Origin: Bordetella avium
GTDB taxonomy: Bacteria > Pseudomonadota > Gammaproteobacteria > Burkholderiales > Burkholderiaceae_B
Direction of reading: 5' to 3'
Assembly (NCBI RefSeq): GCF_034424645.1
Contig: NZ_CP139969.1
Coordinates: 1,488,001 to 1,552,000, forward strand
DNA: 64,000 nucleotides
Below, piece after piece: positions 49,280-58,271 of this stretch; position 1 is the first letter of the stretch, and every line of letters begins with the position of its first letter. Position numbers and translations under genes: made by a program. The notes under the pieces were generated by a model, which had not been told where the DNA came from, ran no database searches, and worked only from the letters and a program-made list of their open reading frames with translations.

Positions 49280-49723
49280 ATGAAGAAGTTGACCGTCATC
49301 ATTGCCCTGGCCTGTGCGGCCGTGGCCGCGCCAGCCGCCGCTCAGTTTGTCAAGCCCGAAGACGCGATCAAGTATCGCCAGGCCGCTCTGACGGTGATGG
49401 CTTCGCAGTTTAGCCGCATGCAGCCGGTGGTGCGTGGTCAGGCCCCGTATGACGCCGCCCAGATCAAGGCTAACGTCGATGTGCTCAAGACGCTGGCAGC
49501 TTTGCCGTGGCAGGCCTTCGGGCCGGGTACTGAAGGCGGCGACGCAAAGCCTGAAATCTGGACCAATGCGGCGGACTTCAAGGCAAAGGAACAGCGTCTG
49601 ATTGATAGCGTCGACAAACTCGCTGTTGCTGCAGATAGCGGTGACCTCGCCAAAGTGCGCGCCGCATTTGGTGATGTGGGTGCAAGCTGCAAGGCCTGTC
49701 ACGACGCCTACCGTAAGAAATAA
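49280..49723 (+). CDS. Cytochrome c'
   Basis: The 147-residue periplasmic haem protein has a signal peptide ending AAPAAAQ, a four-helix bundle and the C-terminal haem motif CKACH at residues 137-141. Cytochromes c' bind NO and CO and protect against nitrosative stress. It is convergent with a cytochrome b-type gene, from which it is separated by a strong terminator; the two may form an electron-transfer pair although on opposite strands. Confidence 0.92.
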   Translation: MKKLTVIIALACAAVAAPAAAQFVKPEDAIKYRQAALTVMASQFSRMQPVVRGQAPYDAAQIKANVDVLKTLAALPWQAFGPGTEGGDAKPEIWTNAADFKAKEQRLIDSVDKLAVAADSGDLAKVRAAFGDVGASCKACHDAYRKK

Positions 49724-49743
49724 ACTAGGTTGTCCGTTTCTAA

Positions 49744-49769
49744 GCAAACGCCCCGAAAGGGGCGTTTGC
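49744..49769. terminator. Bidirectional terminator between cytochrome genes
   Basis: GCAAACGCCCC-GAAA-GGGGCGTTTGC is a perfect 11-bp stem with a GAAA tetraloop between convergent genes. Confidence 0.85.
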
Positions 49770-49789
49770 TTTGGGCTGGCGGTTTCGGA

Positions 49790-50464
49790 TCAAAAGCTGG
49801 GGAGGGTTTCCAGGCTGTCGAGCCAGAGCACCAGCGCGGCGCAGCAGAGCGCCAGGACCAGGGCGCGCAGGCGCAGAGTGAGGTCGTCGCGAGCCGGGGC
49901 GGCGTCGCCGGGCAATTCGCAGGCAGGCGCGTCGCCGGTGATCATGGCGCGTACCAGGGGCTGGCGCTTGACCAGGCCATACCAGAGCAGGGCAAGCAAA
50001 TGCAAGGCCACCAAGATGATCATGATCCATTCATTGGCTTTGTGCAGACGGGTGAGCGTGTTGGCTACCCCTTCGCTGACGTAGCTGTTGAGCGGTCCCT
50101 GGATCAGGATGTCATCGCTGACGAACAGGCCGCTTGCTGCCTGAAAGCCTATGGACAGCAGCATGGCCATGACTGACAGGGCGCCTAATGGGTTATGGCC
50201 GACCGTACGCAAGCGCCCGCGCAGGTAGGCGATGATCGTGGCCGGACCACGCAGGAATTGAGAAAAGCGGGCGTAGCGGGGGCCTGCAAAGCCCCACAGC
50301 AAGCGAAAGGCGATCAGGCCGACCGTGACCAGCCCGAAGCGCACATGCCAATCCATGTAAAGACCGCCCAGCTTTACGGTGATGAAAGCGCCCGTTACGC
50401 AGGCTACCAGCGCCCAGTGAAAGAGTCGGGTGGGCAGATCCCAGATGCGTAGGGTGCGGGGCAT
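49790..50464 (-). CDS. Di-haem cytochrome b561-type membrane protein
   Basis: The 224-residue protein has four hydrophobic helices and histidines placed for two haems: IWDLPTRLFHWALV (helix 1), MDWHVRFGLV, and LHKANEWIMIILVALHLLALLW. This is the bacterial cytochrome b561/Ni-hydrogenase b-type family. A fifth hydrophobic stretch is near the C-terminus. It probably moves electrons from the quinol pool to a periplasmic cytochrome, perhaps the adjacent cytochrome c'. I prefer the ATG at 50464 (MPRTLRIWD) to an in-frame TTG at 50497. Confidence 0.85.
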   Translation of the reverse strand: MPRTLRIWDLPTRLFHWALVACVTGAFITVKLGGLYMDWHVRFGLVTVGLIAFRLLWGFAGPRYARFSQFLRGPATIIAYLRGRLRTVGHNPLGALSVMAMLLSIGFQAASGLFVSDDILIQGPLNSYVSEGVANTLTRLHKANEWIMIILVALHLLALLWYGLVKRQPLVRAMITGDAPACELPGDAAPARDDLTLRLRALVLALCCAALVLWLDSLETLPSF

Positions 50465-50529
50465 AATGACTGAAACGGGCGATTTTGACGCGGCCAATGT
50501 AGCACGGCCGACACCACGCCGGACACGTT

Positions 50530-50811
50530 TCAGGCGTCGAGCTTGCGCATGGGCGCAACCGGCTCGATGCGATGCACATGTTCATGGCGAAAACGGATGC
50601 GCGCGCCCTGAGTCGTGCCGCAGGGGCGGATCATTTCAGTCGTGTAGGTGGTCGTGCCGTTGATCGGCGCGTTGAAAATGACGGCGGCGCGAATCGCCTT
50701 GCCGTCGGCCAGCTTGAGGTGCACCACATCACCCACATTGATGGGCATTTCGTCCAGTTTGGAGTGGGCGGGTCGGCGTACCAGATTGCGAATGTTGAAC
50801 TGCGTATTCAT
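50530..50811 (-). CDS. Conserved-looking hypothetical protein, 93 residues
   Basis: The protein begins MNTQFNIRNLVRRPAHSKLD and has a small beta-rich core (VGDVVHLKLADGKAIRAAVI, then NGTTTYTTEMI) followed by a basic His-rich tail (RIRFRHEHVHRIEP). Codon use is like its neighbours and AGGAAA lies upstream of the ATG, so it is probably real. I do not recognise the family. The pattern of a short strand, a DGK turn and a strand may suggest a small SH3- or PilZ-like barrel, but this is only an impression. Confidence 0.55.
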   Translation of the reverse strand: MNTQFNIRNLVRRPAHSKLDEMPINVGDVVHLKLADGKAIRAAVIFNAPINGTTTYTTEMIRPCGTTQGARIRFRHEHVHRIEPVAPMRKLDA

Positions 50812-51278
50812 ATGTTTTCCTCGTTCAAGTTGTTTTATGGAAACACGGCTCCGGTTATCCGGGCATCGTACTTCAGGACGGATATGCGTCAGGCATATCC
50901 GTAAACCGCAGGGATGTGGCGGCTGGCCCGCAGGAGCGGGCGGGCAGGGACGTCCCCTTCGGTGTTACGCGCGGCACACCGGCCGGCGAATATCTGCGTG
51001 ATGGCAAGCAGCAGAACCTGGGTGCTGACACGGCGTCAGCAAATACTTGCCAGATTTAAGGATGGGCGGTTCTTGCCCGGCGCTCTGGGTGATCGGACAC
51101 TCAAGAGACGCATGTTTTGGCTCGGGTGCGTGAGTGCAGCCTCATGCGGGTTCTTCGGCTATCACGCCGGAGGACTCAACTGCAGGGTATTGCACCCTTG
51201 AAATTTGCAGTGCACATCTGCCTGGTGCCAGTGTTAAGTGGCGTGGCGGCAGACATTGGATAGCTCAATTTGCCAGTC

Positions 51279-51299
51279 TATAACGACAACGTCGTTATA
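51279..51299. promoter_or_regulatory. Operator-like palindrome
   Basis: TATAACGAC at 51279-51287 and GTCGTTATA at 51291-51299 are perfect inverted repeats with a 3-base spacer. The size and symmetry fit a binding site for a TetR-, MarR- or GntR-type dimer, but the regulator is not known. Confidence 0.4.
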
Positions 51300-51563
51300 C
51301 ATATGGACGCTGGTCTGAAAACCAAGGTGTGCTCTCGCGTTTTGCCTTGTGTGTTCGGTCTTGCGCCTTTGGCCTTGCTTTGCGCCTTGTTTTTACGTAG
51401 CTCAGTGCAATTTTTCGTAGTTTGTTGAGCTTGCTGGCCGGTCACTTGTTGGTTGGGCTCACCTGGTGGCTGGACTGCTTTCGTACGCTCCGCCAGCACG
51501 ACTGCTTTTAATCGTGCTTGTAACCTTGCTTCTAGTCTTGCCCCTAACCGTCATGAGCAACTT

Positions 51564-51590
51564 ACGAACAGTAAAACTCACGAACAGTAA
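51564..51590 (+). repeat. Tandem 11-bp direct repeat
   Basis: ACGAACAGTAA occurs at 51564-51574 and 51580-51590, 16 bases apart start to start, about 190 bases before the AI-2E-type transporter gene. Confidence 0.5.
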
Positions 51591-51782
51591 GGGCGCCAAG
51601 CTATTCTGCATTGTGCCAACTTATCGATCTTATTGCTAAGTTATTGTTTTGTCAAGCCTTGTTTTCGATTTGTCGCCATGGGTTTAGCGGGCCGCACGAC
51701 TAAGACTTGTTACCATGTTGGCCTCGCCGCGGCTATCCAGCACCTACAATGCGGATCACGCCCCAAATTAGGACCACTTACG

Positions 51783-52907
51783 ATGCAACAGCGCCTTCAG
51801 CACAGCAGGTCTTTTATCGCGTTACTGATTGCTGTTTCTATCGCGTTCATCTGGTTGCTGTGGCCGTTTTATGGCGCGGTGTTCTGGGGGACTATTCTTG
51901 CAGTTGTCTTTGCGCCGCTGCACCGCAGGCTGGCGCGACGCCTGGCGCCGCGCGGTAATCTGGCGGCCTTTATTTCGCTGCTCGTCGTGTTGCTGGTGGC
52001 GATCATCCCGTTGATCCTGATTACCGGTTCTCTCATCCAGGAGGGGGCGGGTCTTTATCAGCGCATGCGTTCTGGATCTGTGGATTTCGGTTTATATTTT
52101 CAGCAGGTGATGAATGCTATGCCGCCGATGGTGCATAGCCTGCTGGCCCGTTTCGATCTCACCGAGCTGGGCAGTGTTCAGGCTAAATTGTCTAACGGCG
52201 CCATGCAGTTGAGCCAGTTTATGGCCACGCAGCTACTCAACGTCGGGCAAGACACCGCGCAGTTCCTCGTGAGCTTCGGCGTCATGCTGTATTTGCTGTT
52301 TTTTCTGTTGCGAGACGGGCCCATCTTGTCGAGCCGGCTGCTGCTCGCCTTGCCGCTCGAGGAAGAGTACAAGCGGCATCTGTTTCGCAAGTTCACGACG
52401 GTCGTGCGCGCCACGGTAAAGGGCAATATTGCAGTTGCCGCGATTCAGGGTGCGCTGGGCGGGGTTATTTTCTGGGTATTGGGCATTCAGGGGGCCTTGC
52501 TTTGGGGCGTCGTCATGGCTTTTCTGTCCTTGCTGCCGGCTGTTGGCGCGGGGCTGATCTGGCTTCCTGTTGCCATTTACTTCCTGGTAACGGGCGCAAT
52601 CTGGCAGGGCGTGGTGCTTATTCTGTTCGGCATGCTGGTCATTGGCATGGTCGATAATGTCTTGCGGCCGGTTCTTGTCGGAAAAGACACCAAGCTGCCC
52701 GATTATGTGATTTTGATCTCCACCCTCGGCGGAATGGCGTTATTCGGCCTGAACGGTTTTGTAATCGGCCCCTTGATCGCGGCCCTGTTCGTGGCTTGCT
52801 GGGATCTGTTTTCCCAGCCCGCTGCGGGTTTGCAGGCGGCCGACGAACCCGAGGAAGCCCCGAGGTGCGAGACTTGCAGCGAGCCACGCGACAGCGAGAC
52901 AATGTAG
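51783..52907 (+). CDS. AI-2E/PerM-family transporter
   Basis: The 374-residue membrane protein has about seven to eight helices. It has the family core FWGTILAVVFAPLHRRLARRL near the N-terminus, the long periplasmic loop, and the C-terminal GLIWLPVAIYFLVTGAIWQG with DNVLRPVLVGKDTKLPDYVI. It belongs to COG0628 (YdiK/PerM/TqsA); substrates are largely undefined. The ATG at 51783 is preceded by AGGA; a longer frame from 51633 is not supported. It is followed by the nicotinamidase-like gene 28 bases downstream. Confidence 0.88.
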   Translation: MQQRLQHSRSFIALLIAVSIAFIWLLWPFYGAVFWGTILAVVFAPLHRRLARRLAPRGNLAAFISLLVVLLVAIIPLILITGSLIQEGAGLYQRMRSGSVDFGLYFQQVMNAMPPMVHSLLARFDLTELGSVQAKLSNGAMQLSQFMATQLLNVGQDTAQFLVSFGVMLYLLFFLLRDGPILSSRLLLALPLEEEYKRHLFRKFTTVVRATVKGNIAVAAIQGALGGVIFWVLGIQGALLWGVVMAFLSLLPAVGAGLIWLPVAIYFLVTGAIWQGVVLILFGMLVIGMVDNVLRPVLVGKDTKLPDYVILISTLGGMALFGLNGFVIGPLIAALFVACWDLFSQPAAGLQAADEPEEAPRCETCSEPRDSETM

Positions 52908-52935
52908 CAATCTCAGTAGCTTAGGAGTCCGGCAG

Positions 52936-53577
52936 ATGCTGCTGCCGCTGCCCGTCCACGTGGCCACTTTCGATGTCGATGCCCAAAAGGGCTTTACACC
53001 GATGTGTCCAGAAGAACTACCCGTTCCTCACGGTGATGAGATCGTTGCCGAGCTTAATGCTCAGGCAGGGTACGCAGCTTGGCGTGTGGGCTCCAAAGAC
53101 GCGCACAGCCCTCATGCGCTTTGGCGTGCGACCCCGGATAAACCGACGCTGACGCCGCTGGATGCGCCGAATGCCGATCTGCATTGGAATATGCATTGCG
53201 TGCCAGGCACACAGGGTTTTGAACTGCTCGACGGTCTGCCGCGTCCGGTTGACTATGATTTTTTCGTCTGGAAAGGGGTGGAGCCGGATATGCATCCCTA
53301 TGGGGCTTGCTATCACGACCTCGCTGAGCGTCGTACGACCGGCGTTATCGAATTTCTGCAATCCAGAAATATCGTTGCCGTTATCGTGGGCGGCCTCGCG
53401 CTCGATTACTGCGTCAAGACTACCGCATTGCAATTACGGCGTGCGGGGTTGGACGTGATCGTCAATCTTGCCGCTTGTCGGGCTATCGCGCCTGGTAGTG
53501 CGCGTGCTGCGCTTGATCTGTTTGCCAGCGCCGGCGTGCGCACGGTAGAGCATGCCCAAGCGTTGCAGCAAGTTTGA
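52936..53577 (+). CDS. pncA: Nicotinamidase-like cysteine hydrolase (isochorismatase fold)
   Basis: The 213-residue protein has the isochorismatase-type catalytic triad: Asp15 (FDVDAQKGF), Lys113 (VWKGVEPD) and Cys159 ([13 protein letters not shown]). Metal-ligand residues typical of nicotinamidases are also visible (KDAHSPH, about residues 54-60). Nicotinamidase converts nicotinamide to nicotinate for NAD salvage. The symbol is tentative because other isochorismatase-fold hydrolases share the triad. It is between the AI-2E-type gene and speG, all on one strand and probably co-transcribed. Confidence 0.83.
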   Translation: MLLPLPVHVATFDVDAQKGFTPMCPEELPVPHGDEIVAELNAQAGYAAWRVGSKDAHSPHALWRATPDKPTLTPLDAPNADLHWNMHCVPGTQGFELLDGLPRPVDYDFFVWKGVEPDMHPYGACYHDLAERRTTGVIEFLQSRNIVAVIVGGLALDYCVKTTALQLRRAGLDVIVNLAACRAIAPGSARAALDLFASAGVRTVEHAQALQQV

Positions 53578-53597
53578 CCAAAACAAGGAGAATGGCC

Positions 53598-54182
53598 ATG
53601 ACAGCGACAGCCAGCGATATTCAATTGCGTCCGCTGGAGCGGGGTGATCTGCACTTCGTGCACGCGATGAATAACAACGATGCCATCATGCGTTATTGGT
53701 TCGAAGAGCCTTATGAGGCTTACGACGAGCTCATTGCGCTTTACGACCGGCATATTCATGATCAGTACGAGCGGCGCTTCATTATCGAGCATGCCGCGGG
53801 TCAGATGGTGGGCTTGGTCGAGTTGGTGGAAATCAATCATATCCACCGCCGCGCCGAATTTCAGATCATCATTGCACCTGATTTCCAGGGACAGGGTTTT
53901 GCCAAGGCGGCAACAAGGGTCGCCATCGGTTACGCCTTCCGCGTGCTCAACCTGCATAAGGTCTATTTGCTAGTCGATAAAGACAATCTGGCGGCTGTCC
54001 ATATCTATCGTTCTTGCGGTTTTTCAGTTGAGGGCGAGCTGCGGGAGGAGTTTTTCTCCAATGGCCGTTACCGTGATGCCTACCGTATGAGTATTCTGCA
54101 GGCCGAGTATTTGCGCGACTATGGCAGCATTCCGGATCATGCCTCGGTGCTGCGCAATTGGTCGCCGGGAGCTTCAGCCTGA
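53598..54182 (+). CDS. speG: Spermidine N-acetyltransferase SpeG
   Basis: The 194-residue GNAT acetyltransferase resembles SpeG throughout: [55 protein letters not shown], the acetyl-CoA loop [13 protein letters not shown] and [17 protein letters not shown]. SpeG acetylates spermidine and spermine to limit polyamine toxicity. The ATG at 53598 lies 7 bases after AGGAG; an ATG two codons earlier is too close to it. Confidence 0.93.
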   Translation: MTATASDIQLRPLERGDLHFVHAMNNNDAIMRYWFEEPYEAYDELIALYDRHIHDQYERRFIIEHAAGQMVGLVELVEINHIHRRAEFQIIIAPDFQGQGFAKAATRVAIGYAFRVLNLHKVYLLVDKDNLAAVHIYRSCGFSVEGELREEFFSNGRYRDAYRMSILQAEYLRDYGSIPDHASVLRNWSPGASA

Positions 54183-54233
54183 GGGCGAAGCCCCTTGGTA
54201 TATTCCGCTATTGATAATTCCTAGGAGAACTAT

Positions 54234-54611
54234 ATGCGTATTGCCCGTTTTTTTGCAGGATCTGCTCTGGTTTTGTCGGGCCTCACGGTGGCGCATGCCG
54301 CCGCGCCCGTGTTTCTCAATCAGACCATCATCAACAATATTCCCAAGGCGGATCGCCCGCAATTTCAGGCGGCCGTGGCTGATGTGCTGGAGCAATCCGC
54401 AGAAGGGCAGACCACAACCTGGACCAGCACTGCGACTCGCCGCCAGCCGGCGATTGCGGTGCGCCTAACACCGATTCAGACGACTTACACTGACACGAGC
54501 CGGCGCTGCCGCTTACTCGAAGCCCAGGTCAGCCAGGGCGCGGGCAAGGAAGGCTGGACGTTCTGGTTTTGCCAGCAGCCGTCCGGTGGCTGGCGTGCCA
54601 GCAGCAATTGA
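54234..54611 (+). CDS. Small secreted protein, 17-kDa-surface-antigen-like
   Basis: The 125-residue product has a signal peptide (ALVLSGLTVAHA-A near residue 23) and a mature part with repeated small-residue strands (GQTTTWTSTATRRQPAIAVRL, CRLLEAQV, WTFWFCQQPSGGWR). The closing FCxxxxGGWR and the paired cysteines (near 93 and 116) recall the periplasmic RT0821/17-kDa surface antigen type, but the match is weak. Function is unknown. Its stop abuts the stop of the convergent cyclase gene with no gap. Confidence 0.55.
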   Translation: MRIARFFAGSALVLSGLTVAHAAAPVFLNQTIINNIPKADRPQFQAAVADVLEQSAEGQTTTWTSTATRRQPAIAVRLTPIQTTYTDTSRRCRLLEAQVSQGAGKEGWTFWFCQQPSGGWRASSN

Positions 54612-55964
54612 TCAGTCGGCCAGGACGCAGGTGTTGCGGCCTCGCGTCTTGGCGGCATAAAGCGCAATATCGGCGCGCTTGAGCAGCCGTTGATAATCGG
54701 GATGGCTGTCGTGAGCAGCTACCCCGATGCTCACGCTTATCCGCCGGTGCAGGCCATCCGGCAGGGTCAAGGGTTTTTCGGCAATACGTTGGCGCAAGTT
54801 TTCCGCGATGTTCAGCGCCTGTGTGGCGGTGGCATCAACCAGCACCACGAGAAACTCCTCGCCGCCCAGACGGAAGGTGTAGTCTCCCCCCCGGCTGTAA
54901 GTGGCGATCATGCCGCCTACCTGCTGCAGCACGAGATCCCCGGCGTCATGGCCGTGTTCATCATTGACGCGTTTGAAGTGATCGACATCGACCATCAGCA
55001 CGGCTAATGGCGAACTCGTTTTGCGTGCATAAGCGACCTCTTTGCTCATCACGACATGCAAGTATTTGCGGTTGAGCAGATGTGTGAGCGTATCGCGCCC
55101 GGATTCAAGATGGCTGGCTCGTTCGAACAAGGCGTCCATCAGATAGGCGAGAGTTTTGGTTGCGTCACGCACGGCGTGCAAGAGCTGCATGCGGCCCTCA
55201 GTCACCGGCGTTTCGCTGAGCAATCTGTCCACGGTTTCGATTTGCGAACGGGCTGCCTCGGCTTCTTTGGCGCCCTCGAAAGCATGAGCCGCCTTGTGCG
55301 TGAACCATAGCCCGAACTCGGACTTGCGCAGGCGGGGCAATTTGCCGCTGTCCTGGCCAGTGGACAAGTCGAATAGCAACTGATTTTCCCAGTCGAGGAG
55401 GGCGGCGCGCTGGCGTTCTTTTTCTGTGCCGATATTCTGCGACAAACTCAGGAGTCGGTAGCCTTCTTCGGCGCGCGAGTTGCGATCGTGTGAAGCAGCG
55501 TAGGCCAGTGACATGAGTTCGATCGCAAACAGCATGACTTCACTGAAGTAGTTGGATAGCGGCCAGCTCAGTTCGCTGCTGACATCGCTGTCGCGGGTCA
55601 CCAGCTCGCGCAGGCTGCGCGTGAGGCGGCGGGTGCCTTGCAGCACCAGATGCACCGGAATGTTGATGCGGGCGTGGACTTCGCCTACACGTTGCTGAAA
55701 AGCGACGACGTTTTCAAAGTCCTGATTGACCGCAGCGCCAAAGGCCGACCGCAGCCAGGCCTGTAGCGAGGCGTGCAGCCTGTCTCGCACAAGTTGGCTG
55801 GAGAGAAAAAAAGCGGCGGACTCGTCCGCCAGCATGCCCTGGTAGAAACTGTCGGCCAACATTGGGGCATAAGCGTTGATGCGGTCTAGGGCCAGCGCAT
55901 GAATTTCAGGGGAGTAGGGTGCGCAGGTATCCTTCCAGCGCTGCACGAAGATATCGAGTTTCAA
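54612..55964 (-). CDS. Globin-coupled diguanylate cyclase (BpeGReg/DosC-like)
   Basis: The protein of about 450 residues has an N-terminal globin sensor domain with the likely proximal haem histidine in VGEVHARINIP (His97). A middle helical domain follows, then a C-terminal GGDEF domain with FRLGGEEFLVV and the ligand residues of MVDVDHFKRVNDEHGHDAGD. An RxxD product-inhibition motif (RGGD) lies five residues before GGEEF. It should make c-di-GMP in response to oxygen bound at haem, as known for Bordetella BpeGReg and E. coli DosC. The start is probably the TTG at 55964 (MKLDIFVQRW). The gene upstream is a second cyclase. Confidence 0.9.
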   Translation of the reverse strand: MKLDIFVQRWKDTCAPYSPEIHALALDRINAYAPMLADSFYQGMLADESAAFFLSSQLVRDRLHASLQAWLRSAFGAAVNQDFENVVAFQQRVGEVHARINIPVHLVLQGTRRLTRSLRELVTRDSDVSSELSWPLSNYFSEVMLFAIELMSLAYAASHDRNSRAEEGYRLLSLSQNIGTEKERQRAALLDWENQLLFDLSTGQDSGKLPRLRKSEFGLWFTHKAAHAFEGAKEAEAARSQIETVDRLLSETPVTEGRMQLLHAVRDATKTLAYLMDALFERASHLESGRDTLTHLLNRKYLHVVMSKEVAYARKTSSPLAVLMVDVDHFKRVNDEHGHDAGDLVLQQVGGMIATYSRGGDYTFRLGGEEFLVVLVDATATQALNIAENLRQRIAEKPLTLPDGLHRRISVSIGVAAHDSHPDYQRLLKRADIALYAAKTRGRNTCVLAD

Positions 55965-56014
55965 GACAGTGAATCTACAGTAGAGTGGATCAGATGCGCG
56001 GTGGGAGACGATTA

Positions 56015-57172
56015 TCAGGCCGTGGCGGCCTGCTGCACGATACGATTGCGGCCGTCGCGTTTGGCTTGATAGAGCAACGTGTCGGCACGTCGCATCCATG
56101 AAGAGACGGTGTCGCCGAGTTGTAGCATAGTCAGGCCGGTGCTGAGGGTGATGACATGCCCCTCGTCCAGATCAGAGACGAGTGTTTCGGTTAGCAAACG
56201 ATTCAGGCGTCGGGCCAACTCATGCGCTTCGGCGAGTCCGGCTGGCACGACGATGGCGAATTCTTCGCCACCCACGCGCCCCGTCAGCGCTTGGCTGCCC
56301 GCACAACCTTGAATCAGCTTGCTCACAATTCTGAGCACTTTGTCGCCGACGGCGTGGCCATAACGATCATTGATGGACTTGAAGTGGCCAATGTCGATGA
56401 GCAGCAAGGCATGGGGCTCGCTCGCCACCCGGGCGATCAGCCTTTCGAGGCGCTCGTCAAAAGAGCGGCGATTCCATAAACCGGTTAGGCCGTCTACATC
56501 ACGATCGTCGCGCAGGCGCGCAATCATGTCTGTGAGGCTTGCGGCAAAGAGCAGCAATGCCAGAATCAGCCCGGTCAGCACCAGTGCAAGCTGCAGTACG
56601 AACCAAAAAGCCAGACTGCCGAATGCTTGAGGCACAAAGTACTGGGGCAGTGCTAGCGTGAGCAGCGAGCGGACAAAAAAGCTGCACGAAAGAAAAGCAA
56701 ATACCCAGAAAATCGTGCTGTCTAGGCCGCCGGCGCGGCGCGCTCGGCGAATCTGCCACGATGCCATGCATAGAATCGTGCCGATGCCGAAGTTCAAGCT
56801 ATGGCTGCCTGCGTCGACGCTAGGTTGGGCATAGCAAAAGTAAGCGACCGCCAGCCAGGTCAGCAGGCAGGCGATTGCCAGCGGATAGCTGCCTTTCAGG
56901 CAATAACGCCGCATCAGCCCTTCGGCCATGCAAGCGATGCTCGCAAGATAAATGGCGGCGGAGATAACGGTGTTTAGGCGCTCCTCATTGGGCCAATGCA
57001 GAATTTGCATGGATGAAGCGCTCGCGTAGAGCAGGAAGGCGCAGGCCAGCAAGACCAGATAGGCGCGTCGGTCGAAAAACTTCCAGATACAAAGGAAGCT
57101 TCCAGAAATAACCAGGGCGATAGCTGGGCTACCCAGTGTGAGAATCTGAGTCGCGTTGATAGTCGAAGTCAA
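56015..57172 (-). CDS. Membrane diguanylate cyclase (GGDEF)
   Basis: The 385-residue protein has about six N-terminal transmembrane helices with no recognised ligand domain, then a GGDEF domain (VDGLTGLWNRRSFDERL, LLIDIGHFKSINDRYGHAVGD, GRVGGEEFAIVVP). The GGEEF signature and metal-binding aspartates are kept, so it should be active. An RxxD inhibitory site is not visible before GGEEF, unlike in the neighbouring globin-coupled cyclase. It is 50 bases upstream of that gene on the same strand. The start is probably the TTG at 57172 and is uncertain. Confidence 0.87.
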   Translation of the reverse strand: MTSTINATQILTLGSPAIALVISGSFLCIWKFFDRRAYLVLLACAFLLYASASSMQILHWPNEERLNTVISAAIYLASIACMAEGLMRRYCLKGSYPLAIACLLTWLAVAYFCYAQPSVDAGSHSLNFGIGTILCMASWQIRRARRAGGLDSTIFWVFAFLSCSFFVRSLLTLALPQYFVPQAFGSLAFWFVLQLALVLTGLILALLLFAASLTDMIARLRDDRDVDGLTGLWNRRSFDERLERLIARVASEPHALLLIDIGHFKSINDRYGHAVGDKVLRIVSKLIQGCAGSQALTGRVGGEEFAIVVPAGLAEAHELARRLNRLLTETLVSDLDEGHVITLSTGLTMLQLGDTVSSWMRRADTLLYQAKRDGRNRIVQQAATA

Positions 57173-57662
57173 GGCAACGAACCAAGGAGAGGCCGATGGA
57201 TGGCCCGTGTTGCGGTGATAGGTTTACGCGCTTGGCGTGGAATGGCTTCGGGTTGGACGCGAATACGTTGGACCGTTTGCACCTGGTGCGCCTGTCAAGT
57301 TCTCTTGAACCGGAGGGTAACGATCCATCAATGACTCCCAGAGTAGATGTGCAAACGTGCCTGATAAGTGCTCGGTCTGGACAGCAATGCCTGCGATTTC
57401 CGAAGCATGGCCTCATGAAAAATCGTGGCATTTGCTTTAGGCTGGATTATGTCCAAAAGCTGGCGCGGCGGTCCGCATGCTCAAGCCTGCCCTCCATATT
57501 ATTTGTTCCGCGATAAAGATTGCGGGATGGCTTGGCCGATCGTGGTCGCGCTGTTGCGTATCGTAGCCCAGTCGTCGCTAATTTTACATAGAAGCTTGAG
57601 ATGTATATTAAATTTTGATTGATTGCTGAAATTTTTATTTTCTTAAGCCGTTGTTTTATAGG

Positions 57663-57712
57663 TATTATTTCAATAATTACAATTAATTCAAAGTATTATT
57701 ATTTCAATAATT
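57663..57712 (+). repeat. Direct repeat of a 16-bp AT-rich palindrome
   Basis: TATTATTTCAATAATT occurs at 57663-57678 and 57697-57712. Each copy is itself nearly palindromic (AATTATT/AATAATT). The pair sits in the AT-rich core of the island. Confidence 0.6.
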
Positions 57713-58271
57713 TGTTCTTTGGTGAGGCAGGTGTATGTGCGAAAAATTGGAAATAATTTAGAAAAAAGTGCCCAGATTAAATGATTCATAGCTAAAGCAT
57801 CATGATTAGCGGTGTAGGGTGGGGTGGGGCGTCCCGCGATGTAACAAAGCTGACATTCCTTACTTAGAACTATTAATAAACTGCGCCTTTTCGGGGTGCA
57901 GGGCGCATGGTCCGGCACAAAGCCGCTATGCCCGGCGAGCCGGTTGTGGCGCATCTCGGTGCAGGTAAAGCCGCCATACATGCGCAAGCAAACGAGTGTG
58001 AAAGTTAAGTGCTCCCTCCTCGCGACTGCGATATGCGCCGGGCTCTTTGGCCGGACGCAAAAGGCCATTTTCGGTGGAGGGCAGTGCGGCCTTGCCGCTG
58101 GTATTCTGGTCAGCACTTGCCGAGGGGGTGTTTGACGCCACTAGCAGCACGGCACTTGGCGTTGGCAGGCGCACTGCCTGGTGGAGGCTGGTGGCGAGAG
58201 GGGAGCGAGAAGTGCTATCCCCGCGTTCGTTGGGAGGCGGCTATGCCTATTTTTCCTGACAGACAGAAAAA

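Larger units (their letters stand above)
50812..51782. promoter_or_regulatory. Gene-free region with palindromes and repeats
   Basis: This 971-base stretch has no credible gene; short frames here have poor codon use. It holds three structures: a perfect 10-bp stem (ACGGATATGC/GCATATCCGT, 50878-50902), the palindrome TATAACGAC-AAC-GTCGTTATA (51279-51299), and a tandem ACGAACAGTAA repeat (51564-51574, 51580-51590). From about 51320 to 51540 it is rich in scattered CTTG/CCTTG words. Confidence 0.5.

Noticed and set aside
51278..51499. 73-codon minus-strand frame rich in Gln, Lys and Thr
   Set aside because: Low complexity derived from scattered CTTG words, no Shine-Dalgarno, and it runs into the palindrome at 51279-51299.
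57688..58116. 142-codon minus-strand frame in the gene-poor island
   Set aside because: It spans an abrupt GC change, has no recognisable domain and overlaps other equally poor frames; not enough to call a gene.
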